A stretch of DNA of 64,000 nucleotides, taken from positions 868,001 to 932,000 of the forward strand of contig NZ_CP033922.1 in NCBI RefSeq assembly GCF_003815715.1. Reading direction: 5' to 3'. This DNA is from Chryseobacterium sp. G0162. GTDB lineage: Bacteria > Bacteroidota > Bacteroidia > Flavobacteriales > Weeksellaceae. The translations under genes were made by a program, and so were the position numbers. This document shows positions 18,204 to 26,368 of the stretch, piece after piece; positions within the stretch are counted from its first letter, which is position 1, and each line of letters begins with the position of its first letter. The notes beneath the pieces are model-generated. The model saw only the letters and a program-made list of their open reading frames with translations, searched no databases and was not told the origin of the DNA.

Positions 18204-18433
18204 ATAATTTTCTAACTTTTTTATAAAAAAGAGAATGTAAAGTTACTTCATTTTTTCGAATTTACTGTCTTTAAAACATCACTTAAAAACAATAAATCAA
18301 TTTAAAAATATAGAAATAAAACACAATTAACAATTCAAACAAAACAAAGCAATAAAAAGCAGTAAAAAGAAAAAGGAATAATAAAAAAAATAACATTAAT
18401 TCACTAAAAAGACATTTTAAAAATATTTTACAC

Positions 18434-18441
18434 TATATTTG
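18434..18441 (+). promoter_or_regulatory. TAnnTTTG -7 box upstream of the subtilase gene
   Basis: TATATTTG matches the Bacteroidota -7 consensus 34 bases before the ATG at 18476. I could not place a TTG -33 box at the usual distance, so this is tentative. Confidence 0.45.
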
Positions 18442-18475
18442 AACCGTTACAATTTTTAATATTTTACTAACCATT

Positions 18476-20605
18476 ATGAAGAAACATTTACTTTTGGTCA
18501 GCACTTTAGCCATTTCGATGATAAGTGCGCAAAACAATGAAGGATTAAAAAGAGAATTTGAAAGACAAAACAAAGAGAACAGCGCTAAGTTTGACTCTTA
18601 TGTAGGAAGAATTTCTGCAACAAGCAAAAATTCAGTGGTTTTAAAGGAACTTCAAGAACAGAGAAACAACCTTGCAGGCTTTACACCAAGTGGAATTCCA
18701 TACTTCAATCAAGTAGAAGATATGGATCAGATTAAAAACTCCAACTCCGATTTTCTTCAAAACGGAACGATTACCGGACTTACAGGTTCATTCAATGGAG
18801 AAAACATCAAATACACACTTTTTGATGGCGGAAGAGTATATGCGGCACACCCTTTCTTTGATAACATGACCGGAAGAGTTACGAATAAAGAAGCGAGTAC
18901 AATGAATTACAGTGCTCATTCTACTGCGGTTTCCGGGTTTATGGGAGCAAGAGCCCATACTCAGACATTAAATTTCACAGACGGGACATCCAGATCAGTA
19001 AACTTCCAAGGAATTGCAAAAAATTCTACAATAGATTCTTATGCATTCAGTGATTCTGTATTACCTGGAAACACAGCCCTTAGCACTGTATTTGAAAAAA
19101 TACTAATTGCTCAGCCAAAGATTTCCAATCACTCTTATGGAACTAACCAAGGATGGGCAGAAAAAGCAGTTAACGGAGTTAACTCATGGGTATGGAATGG
19201 TGCATTCACCAGCCCAAGCACCTCTATGGATTTACAAGGTACCTATTTTGACAATGATGAAAGTTATGATGCCATTGTTTACAATAACCCAACCTACATC
19301 ATCGTAAAATCATCAGGTAACTATTTTGGAATGGGACCAGCTGCCGGAAGCACTGCTACGTCATATTATAGAGGCAGCAACAATACCAATGTTGCCTTTA
19401 CAGCAACAGATACCCTTCCTACGCAAAACTGCAGCCAAGGTTTTGACTGTATTGGCCCTGGATCATTGGCAAAAAATATTATCGTAGTAGCAGCTACAGA
19501 TAGAATCACAGCTAATGATGGCAGATATGTTACCGCTGCAAATGTTATTCACTCAGACTACAGTAGTGCAGGTCCAAGAGATGATGGTGGTATAAAACCA
19601 GACATCGCAGCAGTTGGAACTGACGTTGGTAGTGCATCAACGGCAGAAAATACAACTGGTAGTGCTAGCTTAACAGTAGGTAGCGGAACGTCGTATTCTG
19701 CACCAGTAGTTACTGGTATCATCGGTCTATGGACACAGATCAACAAGCAGTTATTTCAAAACGCTGAATTAAAAGCTGCTTCTGCAAAAACCCTAATGAT
19801 TCACTCTGCTTCTGAAGCAGGAAATGTAGGACCAGATCCATGGTTCGGGTGGGGATTCATTAACGCAAAAAAGGGAGCTGAACTTCTAGTTGGGAAATCT
19901 AACGGATCAGTAATCTTCAAAGATGAGGTACTAAACAATGGAACCACAAACTCTCAAGTAGTAAAAGCTTCAGGAAGTGAACCACTTAAAGTGACGATCT
20001 CATGGATTGACCCAGAATTTAAGATTCCTGAAAATATTGATTGGGAAGGCGCATACAATAACAGAAACTCTAGACTTGTAAATGACCTAGACTTAAGAAT
20101 TACGGATACATCCAATAATACAGTATACATGCCTTGGAAGCTTAACGCAATCAATCCTATGACTCCTGCAACTAAAGGTGACAATACTGTAGATAACGTA
20201 GAACAAGTAATCATTGATGCTCCAGTAGCAGGAAGAAATTACAAGATTGAAGTCCTTCACAAAGGTACATTGGTTAATAACGCTACTCCAAGCGTAACAG
20301 CTCCTCAAAACTATTCAATTATAGTTACAGGATATACTGAAGTATTAGGAACTAAAGAAGACACAAAAGGCGCTTTAAGCAATTTTGCTGTTGCTCCTTC
20401 TGTGACCAAAGATGTAACCAATATCTTAAACGCTCCTAAGAAATCAACATTCACTATCTATGATATGTCTGGTAAGAAATTGCAAAACGGAAATATTAAT
20501 AGTGATAAAGAAGCAATTAATTTATCCGCTCATCCAAAAGGAATTTACATTATTGAAGTAAAATCTGATAAAGATGTAGTAGTTAAAAAAGTGATTAAAG
20601 AGTAA
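18476..20605 (+). CDS. secreted S8 family (subtilisin-like) serine protease, T9SS cargo
   Basis: The 709-residue protease has a signal peptide (MKKHLLLVSTLAISMISAQ), a short propeptide-like region, and a subtilase domain with the likely catalytic triad Asp in LFDGGRV (about residue 116), His in SAHSTAVSGFMGA (about 148) and Ser in GSGTSYSAPVVTG (about 406). After it come a jelly-roll-like domain with NDLDLRI (about 485-620) and a type A sorting domain (FTIYDMSGKKLQ ... PKGIYIIEV, last 70 residues). The sorting domain predicts T9SS export to the surface or medium. The catalytic Asp assignment is less certain than His and Ser. A strong terminator follows, and beyond it lies a decayed copy of the last 200 bases of this gene. 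Confidence 0.9.
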   Translation: MKKHLLLVSTLAISMISAQNNEGLKREFERQNKENSAKFDSYVGRISATSKNSVVLKELQEQRNNLAGFTPSGIPYFNQVEDMDQIKNSNSDFLQNGTITGLTGSFNGENIKYTLFDGGRVYAAHPFFDNMTGRVTNKEASTMNYSAHSTAVSGFMGARAHTQTLNFTDGTSRSVNFQGIAKNSTIDSYAFSDSVLPGNTALSTVFEKILIAQPKISNHSYGTNQGWAEKAVNGVNSWVWNGAFTSPSTSMDLQGTYFDNDESYDAIVYNNPTYIIVKSSGNYFGMGPAAGSTATSYYRGSNNTNVAFTATDTLPTQNCSQGFDCIGPGSLAKNIIVVAATDRITANDGRYVTAANVIHSDYSSAGPRDDGGIKPDIAAVGTDVGSASTAENTTGSASLTVGSGTSYSAPVVTGIIGLWTQINKQLFQNAELKAASAKTLMIHSASEAGNVGPDPWFGWGFINAKKGAELLVGKSNGSVIFKDEVLNNGTTNSQVVKASGSEPLKVTISWIDPEFKIPENIDWEGAYNNRNSRLVNDLDLRITDTSNNTVYMPWKLNAINPMTPATKGDNTVDNVEQVIIDAPVAGRNYKIEVLHKGTLVNNATPSVTAPQNYSIIVTGYTEVLGTKEDTKGALSNFAVAPSVTKDVTNILNAPKKSTFTIYDMSGKKLQNGNINSDKEAINLSAHPKGIYIIEVKSDKDVVVKKVIKE

Positions 20606-20628
20606 TCTTAACACATTATAAATCTATT

Positions 20629-20660
20629 AAGGATACCAACAAATGTTGGTATCCTTTTTT
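20629..20660 (+). terminator. intrinsic terminator of the subtilase gene
   Basis: AAGGATACCAAC-AAAT-GTTGGTATCCTT hairpin followed by T-run, 24 bases after the stop codon. Confidence 0.95.
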
Positions 20661-20756
20661 TATTTTTTTACCAGAGTCCAACCTTCAATCGAATTTCCTT
20701 CAAAAAGAATTCAAAGAGTCTAAATTGGGGGTTTTAAATAGATTAAACATCTATCT

Positions 20757-20966
20757 TTTCGTTACAAAAGACATAAAAAACACCCAGCAAGTTCCTAAAA
20801 AATCTACTTTGATACCTGATGACCAGCTTCCCCAAAAATAGATAACAGCGAAATCAACAGTAATAAGCAAGTAGTTAATTTATAAGCTCATACAAAATAA
20901 ATTCACATCATAAAGCAAAACCTAACAAAGACGTTATTTCTGAAAAATTCATTGAAGAATAATCAA
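20757..20966 (+). pseudogene. decayed duplicate of the subtilase 3' end (sorting-domain remnant)
   Basis: This stretch aligns almost without gaps to the end of the gene at 18476-20605. By hand, 20855-20907 matches 20497-20549 at 40 of 53 positions, and 20757-20810 matches 20398-20451 at 36 of 54; the stretch 20912-20966 continues to match through the parent stop-codon region at about two thirds identity. The shared words include TTAATTTAT, GCTCAT and CCTAA-AAATC. The remnant has several in-frame stops and at least two small indels, so it is not coding. It encodes what was the T9SS sorting domain. It may extend upstream to about 20680, where similarity becomes too weak to call. Likely the leftover of a tandem paralogue or 3'-end duplication. 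Confidence 0.8.
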
Positions 20967-20986
20967 TGAATTCATATTTTTTTTGC

Positions 20987-21012
20987 AAAATACTAACACT
21001 TGTTAGTATTTT
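20987..21012 (+). promoter_or_regulatory. perfect 12-bp palindrome, probable repressor operator of bkdAB
   Basis: AAAATACTAACA and TGTTAGTATTTT are perfect inverted repeats separated by CT. The core TACTAACACTTGTTAGTA has the look of a TetR-type operator. The TTG at 21000-21002 in its centre is positioned 22 bases before the TATATTTG box at 21025-21032, so a bound dimer would cover the -33 element. It is followed by a short T-run but sits directly upstream of a gene and just after a non-coding remnant, so I prefer operator over terminator. Confidence 0.65.
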
Positions 21013-21032
21013 GTTTTTTTTATATATATTTG
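21000..21032 (+). promoter_or_regulatory. promoter of the ketoacid dehydrogenase E1 gene
   Basis: TTG at 21000-21002, 22-base spacer, TATATTTG at 21025-21032 (fits TTG-N17-23-TAnnTTTG). The box ends only 6 bases before the ATG at 21039, which predicts a leaderless or almost leaderless mRNA. Confidence 0.6.
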
Positions 21033-21038
21033 CTTCCT

Positions 21039-23111
21039 ATGGAAAATGCACTTCACGAAAAAGTTTCTCAGGATATTTTACTTAAAGCGTACAATCATAT
21101 GATGCTTGCTAAAGCAATGGCCGACATTTATGAGGAAAACAGAAACATCTGTAAATATGTTCACAGTACTTCAAGAGGCCACGAAGCCATCCAATTAGCA
21201 ACGGCTTACCAATTAAAAAAGGAAGACTGGGTTTCCCCTTATTACAGAGATGAAAGCATTCTTTTAGGAATTGGGTTTGAGCCTTACCAATTGATGCTTC
21301 AACTACTGGCTAAAGCTGATGATCCTTTTTCAGGAGGCAGATCCTATTACTCCCACCCTTCAAGCAGGGATGAAAATAAACCAAAGATTATTCACCAGAG
21401 TTCTGCAACCGGAATGCAGACTATTCCTACAACAGGTGTTGCGCAAGGAATAAAATACATCCAGGATTTCGATCTTCAACAGTTTGAAAATAATCCTGTA
21501 GTGGTCTGCAGTCTTGGTGACAACTCTGTAACTGAAGGTGAAGTAAGTGAAGCATTACAATTTGCAGCACTACATCAACTTCCTATCATCTTCCTTGTTC
21601 AGGATAATGAATGGGGAATCTCTGTAACCAAAGAGGAAGCAAGAACTTGTGATGCTTATGACTTTGTAGCAGGATTTACCGGATTAAGCAGAATGAGAGT
21701 TGATGGAACTGATTTCGTGGAAAGTTTCGAAGCTATGAAAAAGGCTGTAGACTTTGTAAGAACAGAGAGAAAACCTTTGGTTGTCTGTGCAAAAACAGTA
21801 TTAATCGGACACCACACTTCAGGAGTAAGAAGAGAATTTTATAGAGACGAAGAAGATTTAACAAAACATAGAGCTAAAGATCCGGGAGAAATCCTTAGAA
21901 AACACCTACTGGAAACAGGTGCAGACGAAGATCTTTTAAAACAAATCACAAAAAAGGCACGTCTTGAGGCTGAAGAAGCTTTTGAAAAAGCTAAAAATGC
22001 TGAAGATCCAACACCTGAAACCGTAATGCAGCATGTATTTGCTCCTACTCCAATTACAGAGGAAACAGGAACTCGTGAACCTGCTAACGGAGAAAAGATC
22101 GTGATGGTAGATGCTGCCATTCATGCCATACAGGAACTAATGTGGAAGCATCCTGAAGCTCTCCTTTATGGGCAAGATGTAGGAGAAAGAATTGGTGGTG
22201 TTTTCCGTGAGACAGTGACTCTTGGTAAAAAATTCGGAAGCAAAAGAGTTTTCAATACGGCAATTCAGGAAGCTTACATTATCGGGTCTACAACCGGGAT
22301 GAGTGCCGTAGGTTTAAAACCAATTGTTGAAGTTCAGTTTGCAGATTACATCTACCCTGGAATCAACCAATTAATCACAGAAATATCAAAATCAAGCTAC
22401 TTAAGTGGAGGAAAATTCCCAGTAAGCAACATTATCCGTGTTCCTATCGGAGCTTATGGAGGCGGTGGACCTTACCATAGTGGAAGTGTTGAAAGCATTC
22501 TGGCCAATATTAAGGGAATCAAAATAGCCTACCCAAGTAATGCTGCAGATTTCAAAGGATTATTAAAAGCAGCTTACTACGATCCGAACCCGGTGGTTAT
22601 GCTAGAGCACAAAGGATTATACTGGAGTAAAGTTCCTGGAACAGAGGATGCTAAAACCATTGAACCGGCTGAAGATTACGTTTTACCTTTCGGAAAAGGA
22701 AAAATCATCATAGAAGCTGATAAAGATGAAACGGAAAAAGGCAGAACCTTATTAGTTGTAACTTACGGAATGGGAGTTTACTGGGCGAAAGAAGCAGCTA
22801 AGAACTTTAACGGAAGGGTTGAAGTAATTGATTTAAGAACGATCATTCCATTGGATGAAGAATTGGTTTTTGAAAGAGCAAAAGCTCACGGAAAATGTAT
22901 TGTATTGACAGAAGAGCAATTAAACAACTCTTTTGCAGAAGCATTCGCACACAGAATTTCTAAGAATTGCTTTAAATATCTTGACGCTCCTGTTGAAACG
23001 ATGGGATCTTTAGATGTACCTGCCGTTCCTATCAATCTTGTATTGGAAAAAGAAATGCTTCCAAATGCTGAAAAACTCTCCAAAAAGATCGAAGAAATGC
23101 TACAATATTAA
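21039..23111 (+). CDS. branched-chain 2-oxoacid dehydrogenase E1, alpha and beta subunits fused
   Basis: The 690-residue protein joins an E1 alpha domain (about 1-330) to an E1 beta domain (about 345-690). It is the thiamine-diphosphate decarboxylase of a 2-oxoisovalerate or related dehydrogenase complex, which needs lipoyl E2 and E3 from elsewhere. The alpha part has LGDNSVTEGEVSEALQ (about 160) and VQDNEWGIS, the TPP-binding pair that usually reads GDG...NN, and the HHTSGVRR-type loop. The beta part has GQDVGERIGGVFRETVTLG, FNTAIQEAYI, EVQFADYIYPG and GPYHSGSVES. I chose ATG 21039 because an upstream in-frame TTG at 21000 lies inside the promoter and operator and would add a 13-residue hydrophobic tail not expected in this cytosolic enzyme. 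Confidence 0.92.
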   Translation: MENALHEKVSQDILLKAYNHMMLAKAMADIYEENRNICKYVHSTSRGHEAIQLATAYQLKKEDWVSPYYRDESILLGIGFEPYQLMLQLLAKADDPFSGGRSYYSHPSSRDENKPKIIHQSSATGMQTIPTTGVAQGIKYIQDFDLQQFENNPVVVCSLGDNSVTEGEVSEALQFAALHQLPIIFLVQDNEWGISVTKEEARTCDAYDFVAGFTGLSRMRVDGTDFVESFEAMKKAVDFVRTERKPLVVCAKTVLIGHHTSGVRREFYRDEEDLTKHRAKDPGEILRKHLLETGADEDLLKQITKKARLEAEEAFEKAKNAEDPTPETVMQHVFAPTPITEETGTREPANGEKIVMVDAAIHAIQELMWKHPEALLYGQDVGERIGGVFRETVTLGKKFGSKRVFNTAIQEAYIIGSTTGMSAVGLKPIVEVQFADYIYPGINQLITEISKSSYLSGGKFPVSNIIRVPIGAYGGGGPYHSGSVESILANIKGIKIAYPSNAADFKGLLKAAYYDPNPVVMLEHKGLYWSKVPGTEDAKTIEPAEDYVLPFGKGKIIIEADKDETEKGRTLLVVTYGMGVYWAKEAAKNFNGRVEVIDLRTIIPLDEELVFERAKAHGKCIVLTEEQLNNSFAEAFAHRISKNCFKYLDAPVETMGSLDVPAVPINLVLEKEMLPNAEKLSKKIEEMLQY

Positions 23112-23129
23112 TTCAATATAAAATATGAG

Positions 23130-23157
23130 ACCTCTAAAATTATTTAGAGGTTTTTTT
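23130..23157 (+). terminator. intrinsic terminator of the E1 fusion gene
   Basis: ACCTCTAAA and TTTAGAGGT arms followed by seven T. Confidence 0.9.
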
Positions 23158-23319
23158 ATGCATTTTTTTCATTACTTTTATTTAGGATTTATCAAACTCA
23201 ATCCTAGAACATTAAACCTGAACAAAAACTGAAATTAAATTTATAACAGACATTTCTCGATAAACTCTTAAAAAGTTTGGTACTTATTTTGTCTGTACAC
23301 GCAAAACACATTCATTTTT

Positions 23320-24351
23320 ATGATTACAACCAAATATGTCAATTATAAACAGGTTCTCAATCTATCCGGTTTACATCTTATCTTAATTTCTATCTGGTGT
23401 ACCCTGATCGCTGTACTTTTTTATTTTTTTAACTGGCACTGGATGACCATTCCATGGGTTCCTGTAGCATTGATTGGTACTGCGGAAGCCTTCTTAGTAG
23501 GTTTTAAAAATAACCAGGCCTATGACAGACTTTGGGAAGCCCGAAAAATATGGGGCGGAATCGTGAACTCCAGTCGTTCATTTGCATCAATGGTACAGGC
23601 CTTCGATACCAAAAATGAAGAAATAGGTGTTTTTGATCTTGAAGATCGTAAGAAAAAAATCATCAACCGTCATATTGCATGGCTATATACTTTCCGCGAA
23701 CAACTTTTAGTTCCTACAGAATGGGAACACATCAGTAGTGAAAATAATAAATTCGGAAATATCAATCTCAGAAGAAACAGATTAATTAAAGCAGGCTTTC
23801 CAGATTATGGAAGAGCTCCTATTTTCTTACATAAGTATCTTTCAGAAGAAGAATATGATCTGAAAAGCACCTATAAAAACTTTGCGACTTACCTCATCTC
23901 ACAACAGGCTAAAGATATCAATGAGTTGAAAAATATGAATGCCATCACAGATTTCAATCAGACACAGCTACAAAACAGCCTGAATGAGTTTTATGGTTTT
24001 CAGGGGCAGGCAGAGAGAATTAAAAAATTTCCTTCTCCAAGACAGTTTGCCAGCACTGCTTTCGTATTTAATATTCTGTTTATTACACTCCTTCCTCTTG
24101 GACTGGTGAACGAATTTGCAAAATTAGGAGATTGGGGAATCTGGACCTCTATTCCTTTCTGTATTATTATTGGATGGATCTACATTATCATGGAACTCGT
24201 AGGAGATTATTCGGAAAATCCCTTTGCAGGACTTATGTTTGATGTTCCGATGCTTTCCATCTGCCGAACCATTGAAATTGATCTTTTACAAATGGTGGGC
24301 GAAACAGATTTACCTGATCCGATTTCCTCTAAAAACGGAGTCTTAGTTTAA
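23320..24351 (+). CDS. bestrophin-family anion channel
   Basis: The 343-residue membrane protein belongs to the bestrophin/UPF0187 family, which forms pentameric channels; bacterial members conduct ions, cations in the best studied case. Visible features are an N-terminal helix pair (about 15-65), the conserved ALIGTAEAFLVGFKNNQAYDR WEARKIWG region (about 52-80, split here for length), and a C-terminal helix pair (about 245-290, FILFNILFITLLPLG-like and IPFCIIIGWIYIIMEL) followed by the family motif DYSENPFAG. Length is normal. It has its own unit between a terminator and the lrp gene. The physiological ion is not known. Confidence 0.9.
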   Translation: MITTKYVNYKQVLNLSGLHLILISIWCTLIAVLFYFFNWHWMTIPWVPVALIGTAEAFLVGFKNNQAYDRLWEARKIWGGIVNSSRSFASMVQAFDTKNEEIGVFDLEDRKKKIINRHIAWLYTFREQLLVPTEWEHISSENNKFGNINLRRNRLIKAGFPDYGRAPIFLHKYLSEEEYDLKSTYKNFATYLISQQAKDINELKNMNAITDFNQTQLQNSLNEFYGFQGQAERIKKFPSPRQFASTAFVFNILFITLLPLGLVNEFAKLGDWGIWTSIPFCIIIGWIYIIMELVGDYSENPFAGLMFDVPMLSICRTIEIDLLQMVGETDLPDPISSKNGVLV

Positions 24352-24422
24352 GATAAATAATAAGCAATTGGTAATGAATAATAATAGTGACTTTTCATAG
24401 GAAATTTTATCACTATAATCAC

Positions 24423-24881
24423 TTACAAAACAATTGCAGTTGTATTTTTTACTTCGGAAATCATAAATGAGCTGTGCGTGCTTGCGATGTGTTGAAGTGT
24501 CGTAAGCTTCGTCAACATAAAATTCCGGTAGTCTTCAATATCCTTTACTCCTATTTTAAGAATATAATCGTAATCTCCACTTACATGAAAACATTCTGTG
24601 ACTTCCTGGAGGTTCATCACTTCTTTTTCAAACTGCAAAACAAACTCTTTCTTATGCTGCGTTAGTTTTATATGACACAAAATAATAAAATTACGCTGCA
24701 CCTTGCTTTTATTCAATAAGGCTACATACTTTGAAATAACACCAGCATTTTCCAGCTTTTTTATTCGCTCATAAACAGCTGTTACCGATAGCCCAAGCTT
24801 ACCGGCTAGCTGTTTGGTAGTTTGTTTACAGTCTTCCTGCAAAAACAGCAACAGTTTTTTATCAGTATCATCAAGTTCCAT
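24423..24881 (-). CDS. Lrp/AsnC family transcriptional regulator
   Basis: The 152-residue protein has the classical layout: an N-terminal winged helix-turn-helix (about 3-60, LDDTDKKLLLFLQED and GLSVTAVYERIKKLENAGVI) and a C-terminal RAM ligand-binding domain (about 68-145, with the conserved VTECFHVSGDYDYILKI). Such proteins assemble into octamers and sense amino acids. It is divergent from the methionine gamma-lyase-like gene at 25033 with only 151 bases between the starts, so that gene is the most likely target, probably with a sulfur or other amino acid as effector (inference). A minus-strand TAAATTTG box at 24981-24974 could be its promoter, with a leader of about 90 bases. Confidence 0.93.
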   Translation of the reverse strand: MELDDTDKKLLLFLQEDCKQTTKQLAGKLGLSVTAVYERIKKLENAGVISKYVALLNKSKVQRNFIILCHIKLTQHKKEFVLQFEKEVMNLQEVTECFHVSGDYDYILKIGVKDIEDYRNFMLTKLTTLQHIASTHSSFMISEVKNTTAIVL

Positions 24882-25032
24882 AGATAAATTTTTGGTGAAA
24901 ATTTAATATTTCCGAAGATAGCAATTATATTTTCTAAATAAACAACATTTCACAGTTTTATATTCTATAAATTCAAATTTATATTGTAATAATTAGGAAA
25001 ATGATGCAAATTAGGCTCGTAAAATAAAAACA
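24882..25032. promoter_or_regulatory. divergent lrp / PLP-enzyme control region
   Basis: 151 bases, very AT-rich. CAAATTTA at 24974-24981 reads TAAATTTG on the minus strand, a -7 box for lrp. A CAA at 25007-25009 gives a minus-strand TTG at 25 bases, slightly too far for the consensus. No clean plus-strand box was found. Lrp-type proteins typically bind such shared regions. Confidence 0.4.
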
Positions 25033-26265
25033 ATGTTTATGGAAAACTTTAACGCAGCCAACGAAATCCAGGATCTTCAGTATTTCGGCGAATTCGGAGG
25101 AGTAAACCCTTCTATTTCTGATAGCTCTACCTATACTTTCCTTTCTGCAAAGACTATGTTTGACACTTTTGAAGGAAACGCAGAAGGATGCTACCTGTAC
25201 TCCAGACATTCATCACCCATGAATCTTTATCTGGCTCAGGCTTTAGCAAAAATGGAAAATACAGAATCTGCCAACGTTACAGCATCCGGAATGGGAGCTA
25301 TTACTTCGGTTTTGATGCAGGTATGTAAAAGTGGTGACCATATCATTTCAAGCAGAACCATCTATGGGGGAACCTATGCTTTCCTTAAAAACTTTTTACC
25401 TCAATTTAATGTAGCGACTACCTTTGTAGATATTAATAATTTTGATGCTATTGAAAACGCTATTACTCCCAATACAAAGGTGATTTACTGCGAAAGCGTG
25501 AGTAATCCCTTACTTGAAGTGGCAGACCTTAGAAAACTTTCTGAAATCTGTAAAAAACATAATCTAAAACTGATTGTAGACAATACATTTTCACCGCTTT
25601 CTATTTCCCCTCAATTATTTGGAGCAGATGTTGTCATTCATAGCTTAACGAAATTCATCAACGGAAGCAGTGACACTGTGGGGGGTGTATATTGCAGCTC
25701 GCAGGCGTTTATTGATGATACTAAAAATGTAAACTCCGGAGCATGTATGCTCTTGGGACCAACAATGGACAGTTTAAGAGCATCAAGCATCCTGAAAAAC
25801 CTGAGAACCCTTCATATCAGAATAAAACAACACAGCCATAATGCCATGTATCTTGCAGAAAGATTTGAACAGGATGGCTTAAAAGTTTCTTATCCAGGCT
25901 TACCATCTCATAAGAATCATGAACTCATGAAAAGCATGATTGATGATGAGTATGGATTCGGAGGATTATTAACCCTAGATGCAGGAACTACAGAAAAAGC
26001 CAATGAACTGATGGAAATGATGCAGACAGAAAACCTTGGGTATCTGGCGGTAAGCTTAGGTTTCTATAAAACCCTGTTCTCCTGCTCAGGAAAATCAACT
26101 TCTTCCGAAATTCCGGAAGAAGAACGTGCATCAATCGGTATTTCTGATGGATTAATCAGATTCTCGATCGGTTTGGACCACGACATCAAAAGAACTTATC
26201 ATAAAATGAAAGAATGTATGCTGAAAGTAGGAGTTCTTACCCATGAAAACATCTCTATATCCTAA
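25033..26265 (+). CDS. Cys/Met-metabolism PLP-dependent enzyme (methionine gamma-lyase-like)
   Basis: The 410-residue protein belongs to the trans-sulfuration family (cystathionine gamma-synthase, gamma-lyase, methionine gamma-lyase). It has the YSRHSSPMN motif (about 54-62) whose Tyr and Arg hold PLP phosphate of the neighbouring subunit, the TASGMGAIT loop (about 80), the IVDNTFSPL Asp region (about 180) and the PLP lysine in HSLTKFINGSSD (about 205). Family members degrade or synthesise sulfur amino acids. The divergent Lrp gene suggests amino-acid-responsive expression. ATG 25033 gives MFMENF; the ATG two codons later is an equally good start. Exact substrate cannot be read from sequence; methionine gamma-lyase is my first choice. 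Confidence 0.85.
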   Translation: MFMENFNAANEIQDLQYFGEFGGVNPSISDSSTYTFLSAKTMFDTFEGNAEGCYLYSRHSSPMNLYLAQALAKMENTESANVTASGMGAITSVLMQVCKSGDHIISSRTIYGGTYAFLKNFLPQFNVATTFVDINNFDAIENAITPNTKVIYCESVSNPLLEVADLRKLSEICKKHNLKLIVDNTFSPLSISPQLFGADVVIHSLTKFINGSSDTVGGVYCSSQAFIDDTKNVNSGACMLLGPTMDSLRASSILKNLRTLHIRIKQHSHNAMYLAERFEQDGLKVSYPGLPSHKNHELMKSMIDDEYGFGGLLTLDAGTTEKANELMEMMQTENLGYLAVSLGFYKTLFSCSGKSTSSEIPEEERASIGISDGLIRFSIGLDHDIKRTYHKMKECMLKVGVLTHENISIS

Positions 26266-26280
26266 ATTTTATTGTACAAA

Positions 26281-26312
26281 AGAAGGCTGTCTCTATTGAA
26301 ACAGCCTTCTTT
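26281..26312. terminator. bidirectional terminator
   Basis: AGAAGGCTGT and ACAGCCTTCT arms flanked by A and T runs, between convergent genes ending at 26265 and 26369. Confidence 0.9.
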
Positions 26313-26327
26313 ATTTTTTATTGTAAA

Positions 26328-26360
26328 ATCCACGTCTGTGAAATCCGTGTATCTGTGGGA
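26328..26360. repeat. CCACAGATnnCACG dispersed repeat, copy 2 (inverted)
   Basis: ATCCACGTCTGTGAAATCCG then TGTATCTGTGGG. Its reverse complement resembles 297-326. It fills the gap between a terminator and the stop of the glycosyltransferase. Confidence 0.5.
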
Positions 26361-26368
26361 GGCAAATA

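Noticed and set aside
20987..21012. Palindrome upstream of bkdAB as an intrinsic terminator
   Set aside because: It is AT-rich, follows no intact gene (the subtilase already has a strong terminator) and sits exactly at the promoter of the next gene, so an operator is the better reading.
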